64,000 nt of DNA from CAYUVH01 sp964448135 (GTDB lineage Bacteria > Verrucomicrobiota > Verrucomicrobiia > Limisphaerales > UBA8199): contig CAYUVH010000029.1 in NCBI GenBank assembly GCA_964448135.1, positions 72,137-136,136 on the forward strand, written 5' to 3'. Below are positions 18,890-29,352 of the stretch, piece by piece. A model generated the notes under the pieces. That model was not told the DNA's origin. It was given only the letters and a program-made list of their open reading frames with translations, and did no database searches. The position numbers and the translations under genes are program-made. Positions within the stretch are counted from its first letter, which is position 1. Each line of letters starts with the position of its first letter.

Positions 18890-19930
18890 ATGTCCACTCC
18901 ACAGCGCGAAACCGTCACAGTCTGCCTGCCGGTTTTCAATTGCGCGCAATACATACGCGCGGCGGTGGAGAGTGTCCTCGCGCAGGATTACCCGGATTGG
19001 ACGCTGTTGATTTCGGATAACGCCTCCACGGATGGAACCTGGGAGATTCTCAACGCGCTGAGTCACCCGAGGATTAAACTTCACCGGCAGCCGCAGAATC
19101 TCGGCGTGGTGGCAAATTGGAATTATCTGTTGGAGCAGGCGGCGACGGAGTTCGTGTGTTTTCTGGGGGCGGACGATTACTTTTATCCGGATCATTTGCG
19201 CCGGAAGGTGGACTTGTTGCGGAAATTTCCGGAAGTGCCATTCGCGCATGGGCCGGTGGATTTTGTGGACGAGGTGGGGAAACCGTTGAAACGGTTGGAG
19301 GGCGCGTCCGAGTCGGGGATCACCCCGCTGAAGCGGGGTGTTAATGAGAGGGAAGCGGCAGCCGACGCGGGGGCGGCGAGAGCCGGTGCGATCGGGGGTT
19401 CAGGATTCGAGCCGGCGAAGGGAAGTCTGCGGCGGCTGCTTCAGATCAACCACATCAACATCACTTCAGTGATGTTTCGCCGGCAGGCTTTGGTGGAATC
19501 GGGTTTGCGATTCGATTCACGGCTCCGGTTTTTCATTGATTGGCAACTGTACGTGGAATTGATGCTCCGCTATCCGGGTGCCGCTTGGGATAACCAGGCG
19601 ACGGCGGCCTACCGCGTGCATGCAGCCAGTGACGCCCGCCAAAACGTGCGCAGCGCGCGCTGGGCACTGGAATCGCGGCAGTTCTTTCTGGCGAGCTTCC
19701 AGGAGCGCGCGGCGGATTGGTCGCGGCTGGGATTCGATAGCCTGACCGAAGGCCGGCGGATGACCGCGGATTTATGGGCTCTGGCGTTTCAACAGTGGCG
19801 CCGGGGGAACAAGGTCGAGGCGCGGGAAGCGTGGAGCATGTTCCGGAAGTTCCACGGTTTCGGCACGGTGGCGAAGGGTTTGGGGCCGTGGCTCGGACGG
19901 GGAATCAGGGGAAATTCGCAAAACGGATGA
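18890..19930 (+). CDS. Family 2 glycosyltransferase with an in-frame repeat-derived insertion
   Basis: 346 residues. It is a GT-A fold enzyme: N-terminal VCLPVFNCAQYIRAAVESV, SDNASTDGTWE, and the nucleotide-sugar binding DD in FLGADDYFYPDHL. A loop at about 143-185 (GITPLKRGVNE followed by an Ala/Gly-rich stretch) is not family-like. It is encoded partly by a palindromic repeat (19321-19346) also found at 48712-48744. After this insertion the normal acceptor region resumes (INHINITSVMFRRQAL). It probably acts in surface polysaccharide synthesis; donor and acceptor are unknown. Confidence 0.88.
   Translation: MSTPQRETVTVCLPVFNCAQYIRAAVESVLAQDYPDWTLLISDNASTDGTWEILNALSHPRIKLHRQPQNLGVVANWNYLLEQAATEFVCFLGADDYFYPDHLRRKVDLLRKFPEVPFAHGPVDFVDEVGKPLKRLEGASESGITPLKRGVNEREAAADAGAARAGAIGGSGFEPAKGSLRRLLQINHINITSVMFRRQALVESGLRFDSRLRFFIDWQLYVELMLRYPGAAWDNQATAAYRVHAASDARQNVRSARWALESRQFFLASFQERAADWSRLGFDSLTEGRRMTADLWALAFQQWRRGNKVEAREAWSMFRKFHGFGTVAKGLGPWLGRGIRGNSQNG
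19321..19346 (-). repeat. Palindromic repeat (CACCCC...GGGGTG family), copy 1, inside a glycosyltransferase gene
   Basis: Perfect 9-bp inverted repeat CACCCCGCT / AGCGGGGTG (19321-19329 and 19332-19340). On the minus strand it is preceded by CTCTCATTAA. The same leader and hairpin occur at 48712-48744 in a non-coding region with compensating stem changes (CACCCCACT / AGTGGGGTG). This marks it as a mobile palindromic element rather than normal coding sequence. Confidence 0.8.
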
Positions 19931-20049
19931 AATGTATGGATTTCAGGACTTGGGTCAGACACCCCACCGCGCTGGGACTGAGGATATTTGTTTGAGGAAA
20001 GCACGCTTCTCCGGAGCTTGGCGAGGGCGCTCTAAGTGTCGGATTGGGC

Positions 20050-20112
20050 TTGAGCTTCGGACTTCGGACTTCTTTCGTCATTCGTCAGTCGAGCTTCGTC
20101 ATTCCCGTTCTG
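20050..20112 (+). repeat. Degenerate 'GAGCTTCGGACTT-TTCGTCATTCG' repeat
   Basis: Low-complexity intergenic repeat upstream of ppk2, built from GAGCTTCGGACTTC and TTCGTCATTCGTCA modules. Related sequence occurs at 22803-22833 (inverted), 38870-38950 and 41465-41522. No coding function is seen. Confidence 0.6.
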
Positions 20113-20181
20113 TTCCCCCATTCCGCTTGTGTGCGGAATAAACAGTGTTAGCTTCCATCTGCCCAGGGCAAACCGTCTGCG

Positions 20182-21084
20182 ATGAAAATCAAACATTTGG
20201 TCAAGAAAGCCCGTGCCATTGCCGAGCCATTTCGTGTGGAGCGGGGTAAAGGCTTTCGGTTGAAGGACTTCGATCCGGACGACACGCTCCATTTCAAGGA
20301 CGAGGACAAGCCAGCGGCGAAGGAAGCGCTGGCGCAGGGCGTCGAGACATTGTGCCAGTTGCAGGACAAGCTCTACGCGCAGGATCGCTGGTCGGTGCTG
20401 CTGATATTTCAGGCGATGGACGCCGCCGGGAAGGACGGCGCGATCAAGCACGTGATGTCCGGCCTCAATCCGCAGGGCTGCCAGGTGCATTCGTTCAAGG
20501 CGCCATCGGCCGAGGAACTCGACCATGATTATCTGTGGCGCTGCATGCGCTGCCTGCCGAATCGCGGCCACATCGGGATTTTCAATCGCAGCTATTACGA
20601 AGAGACGCTGGTGGTGCGGGTGCATCCGGAGTACCTGGCAAACCAAAAACTTCCGCCGTCGCTGATTACCAAACGCATCTGGAAGGAGCGCTTCGAGGAC
20701 ATCCGCAATTTCGAGCAGTACCTCGGGCACAACGGGGTGATCGTACGAAAGTTCTTCCTCCATATTTCGCGCAAAGAACAGAAACGACGCTTTCTGGAGC
20801 GCATCGATAATCCGGAAAAGAACTGGAAATTCTCGGCGGCGGACGCGCAGGAACGCGGCTATTGGCGGGATTACATGGAGGCCTACGAAGATCTGATCCA
20901 GAATACGGCCACGGCTGACGCGCCTTGGTACGTGGTGCCCGCGGACAACAAGTGGTTCACGCGGCTGGTAGTCGCGGCGGCAGTCATTGAGGCCCTGTCG
21001 TCGCTCGGATTGCATTATCCGGACGTGGGGGCGGACAAGGTCAAGGAACTGGTGGCCGCCCGCCGGGCGCTGACAAAGGAATGA
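20182..21084 (+). CDS. ppk2: Polyphosphate kinase 2 family (polyphosphate:nucleotide phosphotransferase)
   Basis: 300 residues. PPK2 enzymes move phosphate between polyphosphate and nucleotides (ADP to ATP, or AMP to ADP). A Walker A-type motif (IFQAMDAAGKDG, about 74-85) and the Walker B-type segment GHIGIFNRSYYEE are present, together with the conserved LNPQGCQVHSFKAPS. Length suits class III one-domain PPK2. Its stop overlaps the start of the next gene by 4 bp. It opens the carbon/polyphosphate cluster. The direction of reaction and the nucleotide cannot be read from sequence. Confidence 0.92.
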   Translation: MKIKHLVKKARAIAEPFRVERGKGFRLKDFDPDDTLHFKDEDKPAAKEALAQGVETLCQLQDKLYAQDRWSVLLIFQAMDAAGKDGAIKHVMSGLNPQGCQVHSFKAPSAEELDHDYLWRCMRCLPNRGHIGIFNRSYYEETLVVRVHPEYLANQKLPPSLITKRIWKERFEDIRNFEQYLGHNGVIVRKFFLHISRKEQKRRFLERIDNPEKNWKFSAADAQERGYWRDYMEAYEDLIQNTATADAPWYVVPADNKWFTRLVVAAAVIEALSSLGLHYPDVGADKVKELVAARRALTKE

Positions 21085-21677
21085 GCGAAGCGTTGCCTAT
21101 TTTTTACCTGGCCCGGCACGGCGAGACGGCGTGGAGCCTCTCCGGCCAGCACACCGGGCGAACGGACCTGCCGCTGACGGAGCGCGGCGAGAGCAACGCG
21201 AAGAAACTCGGCGAGCGGTTGCGTCCGATAAAATTCGCCCGCGTTTTCACCAGCCCGCTCCAGCGCGCGCGCCGGACCTGCGAACTCGCCGGTTTCGGGG
21301 TGTCCAGCCAGCCGGACCCGGATTTGGTGGAGTGGAACTACGGCCAGTACGAAGGGCGCAAAACCGACGAAATCCGCGCGGAACGCCCGGACTGGTTGTT
21401 GTTTCGCGACGGTTGCCCGGACGGCGAGTCCCCCGAACAAATCTGCGAGCGCGCGGACCGTGTGGTTGCCCGGCTGCGCGCGTTTCCCGGCAGCGTATTG
21501 GTATTTTCCAGCGGACACTTTCTGCGCGTATTGGCCGTGCGCTGGCTGGGGTTGCCGGTTTTGGACGCGCGATTGGTGACCTTGAGCACGGCCAGTTTGA
21601 GCGCGCTCAGTTACGAACATCAAATTTCACAGCCGGTCATTCAATTGTGGAATGACACCGGGCACCTGGGAGAATAG
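21081..21677 (+). CDS. Histidine phosphatase family protein (phosphoglycerate-mutase-like)
   Basis: 198 residues. The catalytic RHGE motif occurs at the start (YLARHGETAWSLSGQHTGRT) and the second histidine in VFSSGHFLRVLA. The family includes cofactor-dependent phosphoglycerate mutases and many small-molecule phosphatases (sugar-phosphate, alpha-ribazole phosphate). Its 4-bp overlap with ppk2 and its place before transaldolase suggest a sugar-phosphate role; the substrate is not determinable. Confidence 0.88.
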   Translation: MSEALPIFYLARHGETAWSLSGQHTGRTDLPLTERGESNAKKLGERLRPIKFARVFTSPLQRARRTCELAGFGVSSQPDPDLVEWNYGQYEGRKTDEIRAERPDWLLFRDGCPDGESPEQICERADRVVARLRAFPGSVLVFSSGHFLRVLAVRWLGLPVLDARLVTLSTASLSALSYEHQISQPVIQLWNDTGHLGE

Positions 21678-21711
21678 ATTGAACCGAATACTTTAACCGC
21701 CCTTTAAACGT

Positions 21712-22797
21712 ATGAAAGCCACGCAACAACTTCACGACCTCGGCCAGAGCATCTGGCTGGATAACATCACCCGCGACCTGCTGAACTCCGGCACGCTTCA
21801 GCGCTACATTTCAGAGCTGTCCGTCACGGGGCTCACCTCCAATCCGACGATTTTTGACCTCGCGATCAAGAACAGCGCGGCCTACGACCCGACGATCCGC
21901 GAAAAGTTGAAGGCAGGGAAGAACGGCGAGGCGCTGTTCTTCGACCTGGCGATTGAAGACCTGACCCGCGCCGCCGATTTGTTCAAGCCGGTGCACGAAC
22001 GCACGGCCGGCCTCGACGGCTGGGTGTCGCTGGAAGTGTCGCCCCTGCTCGCTTACGACACGAAGAGCACGCTCGCCGCGGCCAAGGAATTGCACGCGCG
22101 CGCCGGGCGGAAGAATCTCTACATCAAAATTCCGGGCACGACCGAAGGGCTGCCCGCGATTGAGGAATCCATTTTTGCCGGCGTGCCGATCAATGTGACG
22201 CTGCTGTTTTCGAAGGAGCACTACGTGGCGGCGGCCGAGGCCTATTTGCGCGGCGTGGAGCGGCGCATCGCGGCGGGATTGAATCCGGACGTGAACTCGG
22301 TGGCATCGGTGTTCGTGAGCCGCTGGGACGGCGCGGTGGCCAGCAAGGTACCCGCGAACCTGAAGAATCAATTGGGCATCGCCATGGGTCAGCGCATTTA
22401 CAAAGCCTACAACGATCTGCTCGCTTCCCCGCGCTGGCGCGCCGCCTGCAACTCCGGCATGCGACCGCAGCGGTTGCTCTGGGCGAGCACCGGCACGAAG
22501 GACCCGCAGGCTTCCGACACGCTTTACATCGAGACGCTGGCGTCGCCTTACACCGTGAACACCATGCCCGAAGGCACGCTGAAGGCGTTTGCTGATCACG
22601 GCAAAGTCGGCGCCGTCATGGCTCCGGACGGCGGGAACTGCGAGGCGAAGCTGGCCGAGTTTACCAAGGCGGGCGTGGATTTGAACGCGCTGGCCAGGCA
22701 GTTGCAGGACGACGGCGCCAAGTCGTTCACCAAATCGTGGAACGAATTGCTGGGCGTCATCACCTCGAAGTCCGAGGCGCTGAAAATGGCGGCGTGA
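21712..22797 (+). CDS. tal: Transaldolase
   Basis: 361 residues, typical of the longer transaldolase subfamily found with pgi and zwf. Seen: LGQSIWLDNITRDLLNSGTL, VTGLTSNPTIFDLAI and the Schiff-base lysine region NLYIKIPGTTEGLPAIEE. The enzyme transfers a dihydroxyacetone unit between sedoheptulose 7-phosphate and glyceraldehyde 3-phosphate in the non-oxidative pentose phosphate pathway. It lies 34 bp after the phosphatase gene. Confidence 0.94.
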   Translation: MKATQQLHDLGQSIWLDNITRDLLNSGTLQRYISELSVTGLTSNPTIFDLAIKNSAAYDPTIREKLKAGKNGEALFFDLAIEDLTRAADLFKPVHERTAGLDGWVSLEVSPLLAYDTKSTLAAAKELHARAGRKNLYIKIPGTTEGLPAIEESIFAGVPINVTLLFSKEHYVAAAEAYLRGVERRIAAGLNPDVNSVASVFVSRWDGAVASKVPANLKNQLGIAMGQRIYKAYNDLLASPRWRAACNSGMRPQRLLWASTGTKDPQASDTLYIETLASPYTVNTMPEGTLKAFADHGKVGAVMAPDGGNCEAKLAEFTKAGVDLNALARQLQDDGAKSFTKSWNELLGVITSKSEALKMAA

Positions 22798-22802
22798 CCC
22801 GC

Positions 22803-22833
22803 ATTGCGGGAATGACGAAATCCGGAAGAAGCT
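22803..22833 (-). repeat. Short copy of the TTCGTCATTC intergenic repeat
   Basis: Read on the minus strand it gives GAGCTTCTTCCGGATTTCGTCATTCC, similar to segments at 20050-20112, 38870-38950 and 41465-41522. It fills most of the gap between tal and the ROK kinase gene. Confidence 0.5.
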
Positions 22834-22864
22834 CGAAACACAAATTCCCAGGGGAAATTGACGC

Positions 22865-23569
22865 GTGAAGGTGCTGGTCATTGATGTTGGCGGGACGCAT
22901 GTGAAGTGTCTCGTGAGCGGGGAGAAGGAACCGCGCAAGTTCGATTCGGGCAAGAGCCTTACGCCGCGCAAGATGGTGGCCGGGGTGAAGGCGATCACCC
23001 GCGATTGGAAATACGACGCGGTGTCCATCGGCTATCCGGGACCGGTATTGCACGGGCGGCCGATCATGGAGCCGCCGAACCTCGGCCAAGGCTGGGTCGG
23101 CTTCAACTTTCACGCCGCGTTCAAAAAGCCGGTCAAGCTGGTCAACGACGCCGCCATGCAGGCGCTCGGCGGATATCGCAAAGGGAAGATGCTTTTCCTC
23201 GGCCTGGGAACGGGTTTGGGTACGACCATGATCGTGGATGGCATCCTGGAACCCATGGAACTCGGCCACCTACCCTACAAGAAAGCGACCTACGAGGATT
23301 ACGTGGGCATCCGCGGGTTGAAGCGGCATGGAAAGAAACGCTGGTCGCGCTACGTGGAAGACATCGTCAAACGCTTCATCGCCGCGCTCGAACCCGATGA
23401 GGTCGTCCTGGGCGGCGGCAATGTGAAGAAATTGAAAAAAATGCCGAAGCACTGCCGCGCGGGAGACAACGCCAACGCCTTTCTGGGCGGCTTCCGCCTC
23501 TGGAATAAAACCGGCGGCGTCTCCGTGGCCGGCACGGCCCGGCAACGCCCGCCGAAACCACACCAATAA
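22865..23569 (+). CDS. ROK-family kinase, polyphosphate-glucokinase-like
   Basis: 234 residues, the size of polyphosphate glucokinases (about 240-270) and shorter than ordinary ROK kinases. Phosphate loop VIDVGGTHVKCLVSG at the start, then SIGYPGPV, PPNLGQGWVGFNF and the second phosphate motif LGLGTGLGTTMIVDG, followed by ELGHLPY. The PNL..GW.G segment is characteristic of the PPGK branch, which phosphorylates glucose using polyphosphate and/or ATP. The nearby ppk2 supports a polyphosphate link. Phosphodonor choice is an inference. Only 4 bp separate it from pgi. Confidence 0.82.
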   Translation: MKVLVIDVGGTHVKCLVSGEKEPRKFDSGKSLTPRKMVAGVKAITRDWKYDAVSIGYPGPVLHGRPIMEPPNLGQGWVGFNFHAAFKKPVKLVNDAAMQALGGYRKGKMLFLGLGTGLGTTMIVDGILEPMELGHLPYKKATYEDYVGIRGLKRHGKKRWSRYVEDIVKRFIAALEPDEVVLGGGNVKKLKKMPKHCRAGDNANAFLGGFRLWNKTGGVSVAGTARQRPPKPHQ

Positions 23570-23573
23570 TTTC

Positions 23574-25208
<1,635 letters not shown>

Positions 25209-25222
25209 CCATCAACACCACT

Positions 25223-26254
25223 ATGAAGTCCAAATCCATGCAACTCGGTCTCATCGGCCTCGGCCGGATGGGCGCCAACATGACGCGCCGCCTGATGAAG
25301 GCCGGCATCTCCTGCGTCGTTTATGACCGCTCCGCCGAAGCCGTCCAGGCGCTCGCCAAGGACAAGGCCGTCGGCTGCGCCTCGCTCGCGGAATTTGTCA
25401 AAAACCTTGCCACGCCGCGCGCCATCTGGCTGATGGTGCCCGCGGGCGTGGTGGATGACACGATCGCGAGCCTCGTTCCCCTGCTCTCCCCCGGTGACAC
25501 GCTGATTGACGGCGGCAATTCCTATTACGTGGATGACATCCGCCGCGCGAAGGAACTCGCGACGAAAAAGATGCATTACGTGGACGTCGGCACCAGCGGC
25601 GGCGTGTGGGGTTTGGAACGCGGCTATTGCCTGATGATCGGTGGCGAAAAGGAAATCGTGCAGCGGCTCGATCCTGTTTTCGCCGCGCTCGCCCCCGGCA
25701 AGGGCGACATTGAACGCACTCCCGGCCGGGAAAAACTCGGTGGCACCGCGGAGCAAGGCTACCTGCACTGCGGCACGAATGGCGCGGGACATTTCGTGAA
25801 GATGGTCCACAACGGCATCGAATACGGCGTGATGGCCGCGTATGCCGAGGGCTTGGGAGTTTTGGAGAGTGCAAACGTCGGCAAACAAAAGCGGGAGACG
25901 GACGCCGAAACCACGCCGCTGCGCGATCCTGAGCATTACCAATATGACCTGAATCTCGCGGACGTTGCCGAAGTCTGGCGCCGCGGGAGCGTCATCTCTT
26001 CGTGGCTGCTCGATCTCACGGCGGCCTCGCTCGCCGAAGATCAAAAGCTGGCAAAATTCTCGGGCCGTGTCTCCGATTCCGGCGAAGGTCGCTGGACCAT
26101 CAAGGCGGCGATTGACGAGGGTGTGCCCGTGCCGGTCCTGACCACCGCGCTCTATGAGCGGTTTGCATCGCGCGGCGAGGCGGACTTCCAGGACAAGCTC
26201 CTCTCGGCGATGCGTTTCCAATTCGGCGGGCATCTCGAAAAACCGGCCAAGTAA
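25223..26254 (+). CDS. gnd: 6-phosphogluconate dehydrogenase, decarboxylating (short YqeC/Gnd type)
   Basis: 343 residues from the ATG at 25223. An upstream in-frame extension to 25070 overlaps pgi heavily and is not family-like. Rossmann motif GLIGLGRMGANMTRRLMKAG, then DGGNSYYVDD and the catalytic region HCGTNGAGHFVKMVHNGIEY. It converts 6-phosphogluconate to ribulose 5-phosphate and CO2. The short form without the long C-terminal helical domain is often NAD-preferring. It lies 14 bp after pgi. Confidence 0.94.
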   Translation: MKSKSMQLGLIGLGRMGANMTRRLMKAGISCVVYDRSAEAVQALAKDKAVGCASLAEFVKNLATPRAIWLMVPAGVVDDTIASLVPLLSPGDTLIDGGNSYYVDDIRRAKELATKKMHYVDVGTSGGVWGLERGYCLMIGGEKEIVQRLDPVFAALAPGKGDIERTPGREKLGGTAEQGYLHCGTNGAGHFVKMVHNGIEYGVMAAYAEGLGVLESANVGKQKRETDAETTPLRDPEHYQYDLNLADVAEVWRRGSVISSWLLDLTAASLAEDQKLAKFSGRVSDSGEGRWTIKAAIDEGVPVPVLTTALYERFASRGEADFQDKLLSAMRFQFGGHLEKPAK

Positions 26255-26263
26255 TTCAGCCCC

Positions 26264-27643
26264 ATGAGCGCCCAAAAATCCGACGCGCTGGTGTTCTTCG
26301 GAGCGACCGGTGACCTCGCCTACAAAAAAATCTTCCCGTCGCTGCAGGCGATGCTGAAGCGCGGACGCCTCGACGTGCCGGTCATTGGCGTCGCCAAAGC
26401 CGGGTGGAACCTGGACCAGTTCAAGGCCCGCGCAAAGGACAGCCTGGAAAAACACGGCGGCCTCGATCCCGACGCTTTCGCGAAATTCACCACGCTGCTC
26501 CGCTACGTGGACGGCGATTACAATGACGACGCGACGTTTCAAGCGATTCGCAAGGAACTGGGTGGCGCGACGCGGCCGGCGCATTACCTGGCCATTCCAC
26601 CGGTGTTGTTCGGCAAGGTGGTCGAGCAGCTGGGCAAGTCCGGCTGCGCGCCCGACGGCGCCCGTGTGATCGTGGAGAAGCCATTCGGCACCGACCTGGA
26701 TTCCGCGCGGAAGCTGAACAACATTCTGCTCGGCGTCTTCGACGAAAAGCGAATCTTCCGCATCGACCATTATCTCGGCAAGCAACCGGTGCACAGCATG
26801 GTGTTCTTCCGGTTCGGCAACGCGATCTTCGAACCGTTCTGGAATCGCGAGCACATCGAGAGCATCGAGATCACCATGGCCGAGGATTTTGGCATCCAGG
26901 GCCGCGGCGCCTTTTACGACCGCACCGGCGCCGTGCGCGACGTCATTCAGAACCACCTGTTCCAGGTGATGGTGAACCTCGCCATGGAAGCGCCCGTGCG
27001 CGCCGACAGCGAATCCATCCGCGACGAAAAAGTGAAGGTGCTGCGGGCGATACCCCCGATTGAGCCCGGCAACATTGTGCGCGGGCAGTTTCGCGGCTAC
27101 CGCCACGAGCCCGGTGTGGCGCCGGATTCCCAAATGGAGACGTTCGCCGCGCTGAAGCTGGAAGTGGATTCGTGGCGCTGGCGCGGTGTGCCCTTTTACA
27201 TTCGCGCGGGCAAATCCCTGCCGAAGTCCTGCACGGAAGTGTTCGTCCGGCTGCAAAAGCCCCCCACCATGTTCAAAATGAAGGACCTGGCCTGCAATTA
27301 CCTGCGCTTCCGCATCAGCCCCACGGTCACCCTCGCCCTGGGCCTGAACGTGCTCTCGGCGGTCGAGGAAAGCGACTGCAACCCCAGCGAGCTCATCGCC
27401 GGCCATCATCCGGATGCAAAAGAAATGGACGCTTACGAGCGCGTGCTCAGCGACGCGATGGCTGGTGACCCCACCTTGTTCGCGCGCGAAGACTACGTCG
27501 AAGAGGCGTGGCGCATCGTGGATCCAGTATTGAAAGCGGGCACGCCTGTTTTCGAATACGAACCCGGAAAATGGGGCCCCGAGACGGAAGCGGAAAAAGT
27601 CGGCCCGGCCGGCGGCTGGCGCAATCCGGAAGGCGAGATGTAA
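26264..27643 (+). CDS. zwf: Glucose-6-phosphate 1-dehydrogenase
   Basis: 459 residues. N-terminal FFGATGDLAYKKIFPSL (dinucleotide-binding GATGDLA) and the active-site FRIDHYLGKQPV with the substrate-binding lysine. C-terminal features such as VPFYIRAGKSLP also fit. It catalyses the committed step of the oxidative pentose phosphate pathway. It starts 9 bp after gnd. Confidence 0.96.
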   Translation: MSAQKSDALVFFGATGDLAYKKIFPSLQAMLKRGRLDVPVIGVAKAGWNLDQFKARAKDSLEKHGGLDPDAFAKFTTLLRYVDGDYNDDATFQAIRKELGGATRPAHYLAIPPVLFGKVVEQLGKSGCAPDGARVIVEKPFGTDLDSARKLNNILLGVFDEKRIFRIDHYLGKQPVHSMVFFRFGNAIFEPFWNREHIESIEITMAEDFGIQGRGAFYDRTGAVRDVIQNHLFQVMVNLAMEAPVRADSESIRDEKVKVLRAIPPIEPGNIVRGQFRGYRHEPGVAPDSQMETFAALKLEVDSWRWRGVPFYIRAGKSLPKSCTEVFVRLQKPPTMFKMKDLACNYLRFRISPTVTLALGLNVLSAVEESDCNPSELIAGHHPDAKEMDAYERVLSDAMAGDPTLFAREDYVEEAWRIVDPVLKAGTPVFEYEPGKWGPETEAEKVGPAGGWRNPEGEM

Positions 27644-27656
27644 CGCCACCGCCACC

Positions 27657-28352
27657 GTGAAACTTGAAATCCTCAGCGATGCCGACGCGGTCGCCAAACG
27701 CGCGGCGGAGATCATCGCCGCCGAAGCGCGCGCGGCGGTGTCCGGCGGCGGACGCTTCAATCTGGCCGTGAGCGGCGGAAAAACGCCCTGGCAGATGTTG
27801 CGCGCGCTGGCGAATGAGTCGGTTCCCTGGGCGCAGGTCCACGTCTTCCAGGTGGACGAGCGTATCGCGCCCGCTGGCGATCCTGATCGCAACCTCACCC
27901 ACCTGCGCGAAAGCTTGCTCTCCCATGCTCCGCTTTCGCCCGACCAGATTCACGCCATGCCGGTCGAGGCTGCTGATCTGGAAAAGGCCGCCGCCGAATA
28001 CGCCGCGACATTGGCCAGGTTTGCCGGCTCGCCACCCATCCTCGATCTGGCCCACCTCGGCCTCGGCCCTGACGGTCACACAGCTTCCCTGGTTCCAAAC
28101 GATCCGGTCCTCAACGTGACCGACCGCGACGTCGCCCTCACCGGCGTCTACCAGAAGCGCCGCCGGATGACGCTCACCTACCCTTTGTTGAATCGCTCGC
28201 GCCGGATCCTTTGGGTTCTGACGGGCGCGGAAAAGGTGGATATGCTTCCGCGTCTGCTAAAGGCCGACAAATCCATTCCCGCCGGGAGCATCTCCTCCCA
28301 AAACGCCATCGCTCTGGCCGACAATCTCGCTGCTGCGAAAGCTGGAGCGTAA
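27657..28352 (+). CDS. pgl: 6-phosphogluconolactonase
   Basis: 231 residues from a GTG start 13 bp after zwf. DevB/Pgl signatures: LAVSGGKTPWQMLRAL, VFQVDERIAPAGDPDRN and LGLGPDGHTASLVP. It hydrolyses 6-phosphogluconolactone, linking zwf to gnd, and completes the oxidative branch. It is the last gene of the plus-strand cluster and converges on a minus-strand aldolase gene 76 bp away. Confidence 0.94.
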   Translation: MKLEILSDADAVAKRAAEIIAAEARAAVSGGGRFNLAVSGGKTPWQMLRALANESVPWAQVHVFQVDERIAPAGDPDRNLTHLRESLLSHAPLSPDQIHAMPVEAADLEKAAAEYAATLARFAGSPPILDLAHLGLGPDGHTASLVPNDPVLNVTDRDVALTGVYQKRRRMTLTYPLLNRSRRILWVLTGAEKVDMLPRLLKADKSIPAGSISSQNAIALADNLAAAKAGA

Positions 28353-28428
28353 TTACCAGCCGACTGCCCGAAGGTTTTGCACTGCGCCAGTCCACCGGCG
28401 CTTCTCGACGCCCGAATCGTGTCGCGAC

Positions 28429-29349
28429 CTATCGAAGATCCGCCATCGCAAACCCCGCCGACTTCAATTTCCCGATCAATCCGCCCGCCTGCGCCTCGGT
28501 CAGTTCCACGAGCGGCGGCCGCACGTTCTTCCACTCCGCGTCGCCCGACCAGTGTGCCATCACCGCCTTCATCGCGGGAATGATCGCCAGCCCGTCATAC
28601 ATCTTTCGCGCCGCTATGATTTCCGCCTGCTGCTTCTCCGCGTCCGCGCCTTGCCAGTTCTGGTAAAGCCGCACAATGGCGCCCGGGTTCACATTTCCCG
28701 TCGCGGTGATGCATCCCCTGCCCCCCTTGCGCAAACCTTCCAGCAAGAACGCCTCGCTTCCTGGAAACACTTCAAACCCCTGCCCCGCGAACCGCTCGAT
28801 CAGCGCGTTCGTGTTCGTCATGTCGCCGGCTGAATCCTTCAAGCCCGCCACCACTCCGGGAAAATCTTTGAGCAGTCGCGCCACCAATTCCAGCGAGATG
28901 GGCACTCCCGACATGGCCGGTATGTGATAAAGATAGAGCCGCAACCGGTCATCGCCCACCCGGCGGATCACCTCGGCGTAATACCGGTACACGCCCTCGT
29001 CCGACACGCCCTTGTAATAAAACGGCGGCAGCATCAGCACCCCGCCACAGCCGAGCTTGACCGCCTGGCGCGTCAACTCGACCGCGTCGCTTATTGAACA
29101 AGCCCCCGTCCCCGGCATGAGCAACCCGGCCGGCACCCCGGACGAAACCAGCGCGTCCAACAAGCCGCTCTTCTCGGCCACGGATAGGGAATTCGCCTCG
29201 CTCGTCGTGCCAAAAATTGCCAGACCCCCGCAACCCTGCTGCAACAGCCATTTACAGTGCCGCGCGAAACGGGCGGGATCAGGAGATAAATCGGCTCGAA
29301 AAGGAGTGAGCGCCGGCGTCAGGACGCCCGCAAAGCCACGTTGCGTCAT
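28429..29349 (-). CDS. DapA / N-acetylneuraminate lyase family aldolase
   Basis: 306 residues. The Schiff-base lysine lies in GVVAGLKDSAGDM, the catalytic tyrosine in LYLYHIPAMSGVPIS, and the pyruvate-binding motif is FGTTSEANSL (usually GTTGE). These mark a class I pyruvate-type aldolase. The Ser in place of the second Gly, and the polysaccharide-gene context rather than lysine genes, argue against canonical DapA. The true substrate is unknown. It starts 3 bp after the UDP-glucuronate decarboxylase gene. Confidence 0.88.
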   Translation of the reverse strand: MTQRGFAGVLTPALTPFRADLSPDPARFARHCKWLLQQGCGGLAIFGTTSEANSLSVAEKSGLLDALVSSGVPAGLLMPGTGACSISDAVELTRQAVKLGCGGVLMLPPFYYKGVSDEGVYRYYAEVIRRVGDDRLRLYLYHIPAMSGVPISLELVARLLKDFPGVVAGLKDSAGDMTNTNALIERFAGQGFEVFPGSEAFLLEGLRKGGRGCITATGNVNPGAIVRLYQNWQGADAEKQQAEIIAARKMYDGLAIIPAMKAVMAHWSGDAEWKNVRPPLVELTEAQAGGLIGKLKSAGFAMADLR

Positions 29350-29352
29350 CGC

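Noticed and set aside
28429..29349. Lysine biosynthesis dapA
   Set aside because: The GTTGE motif is altered to GTTSE and the neighbours are polysaccharide genes, so only family-level naming is justified.
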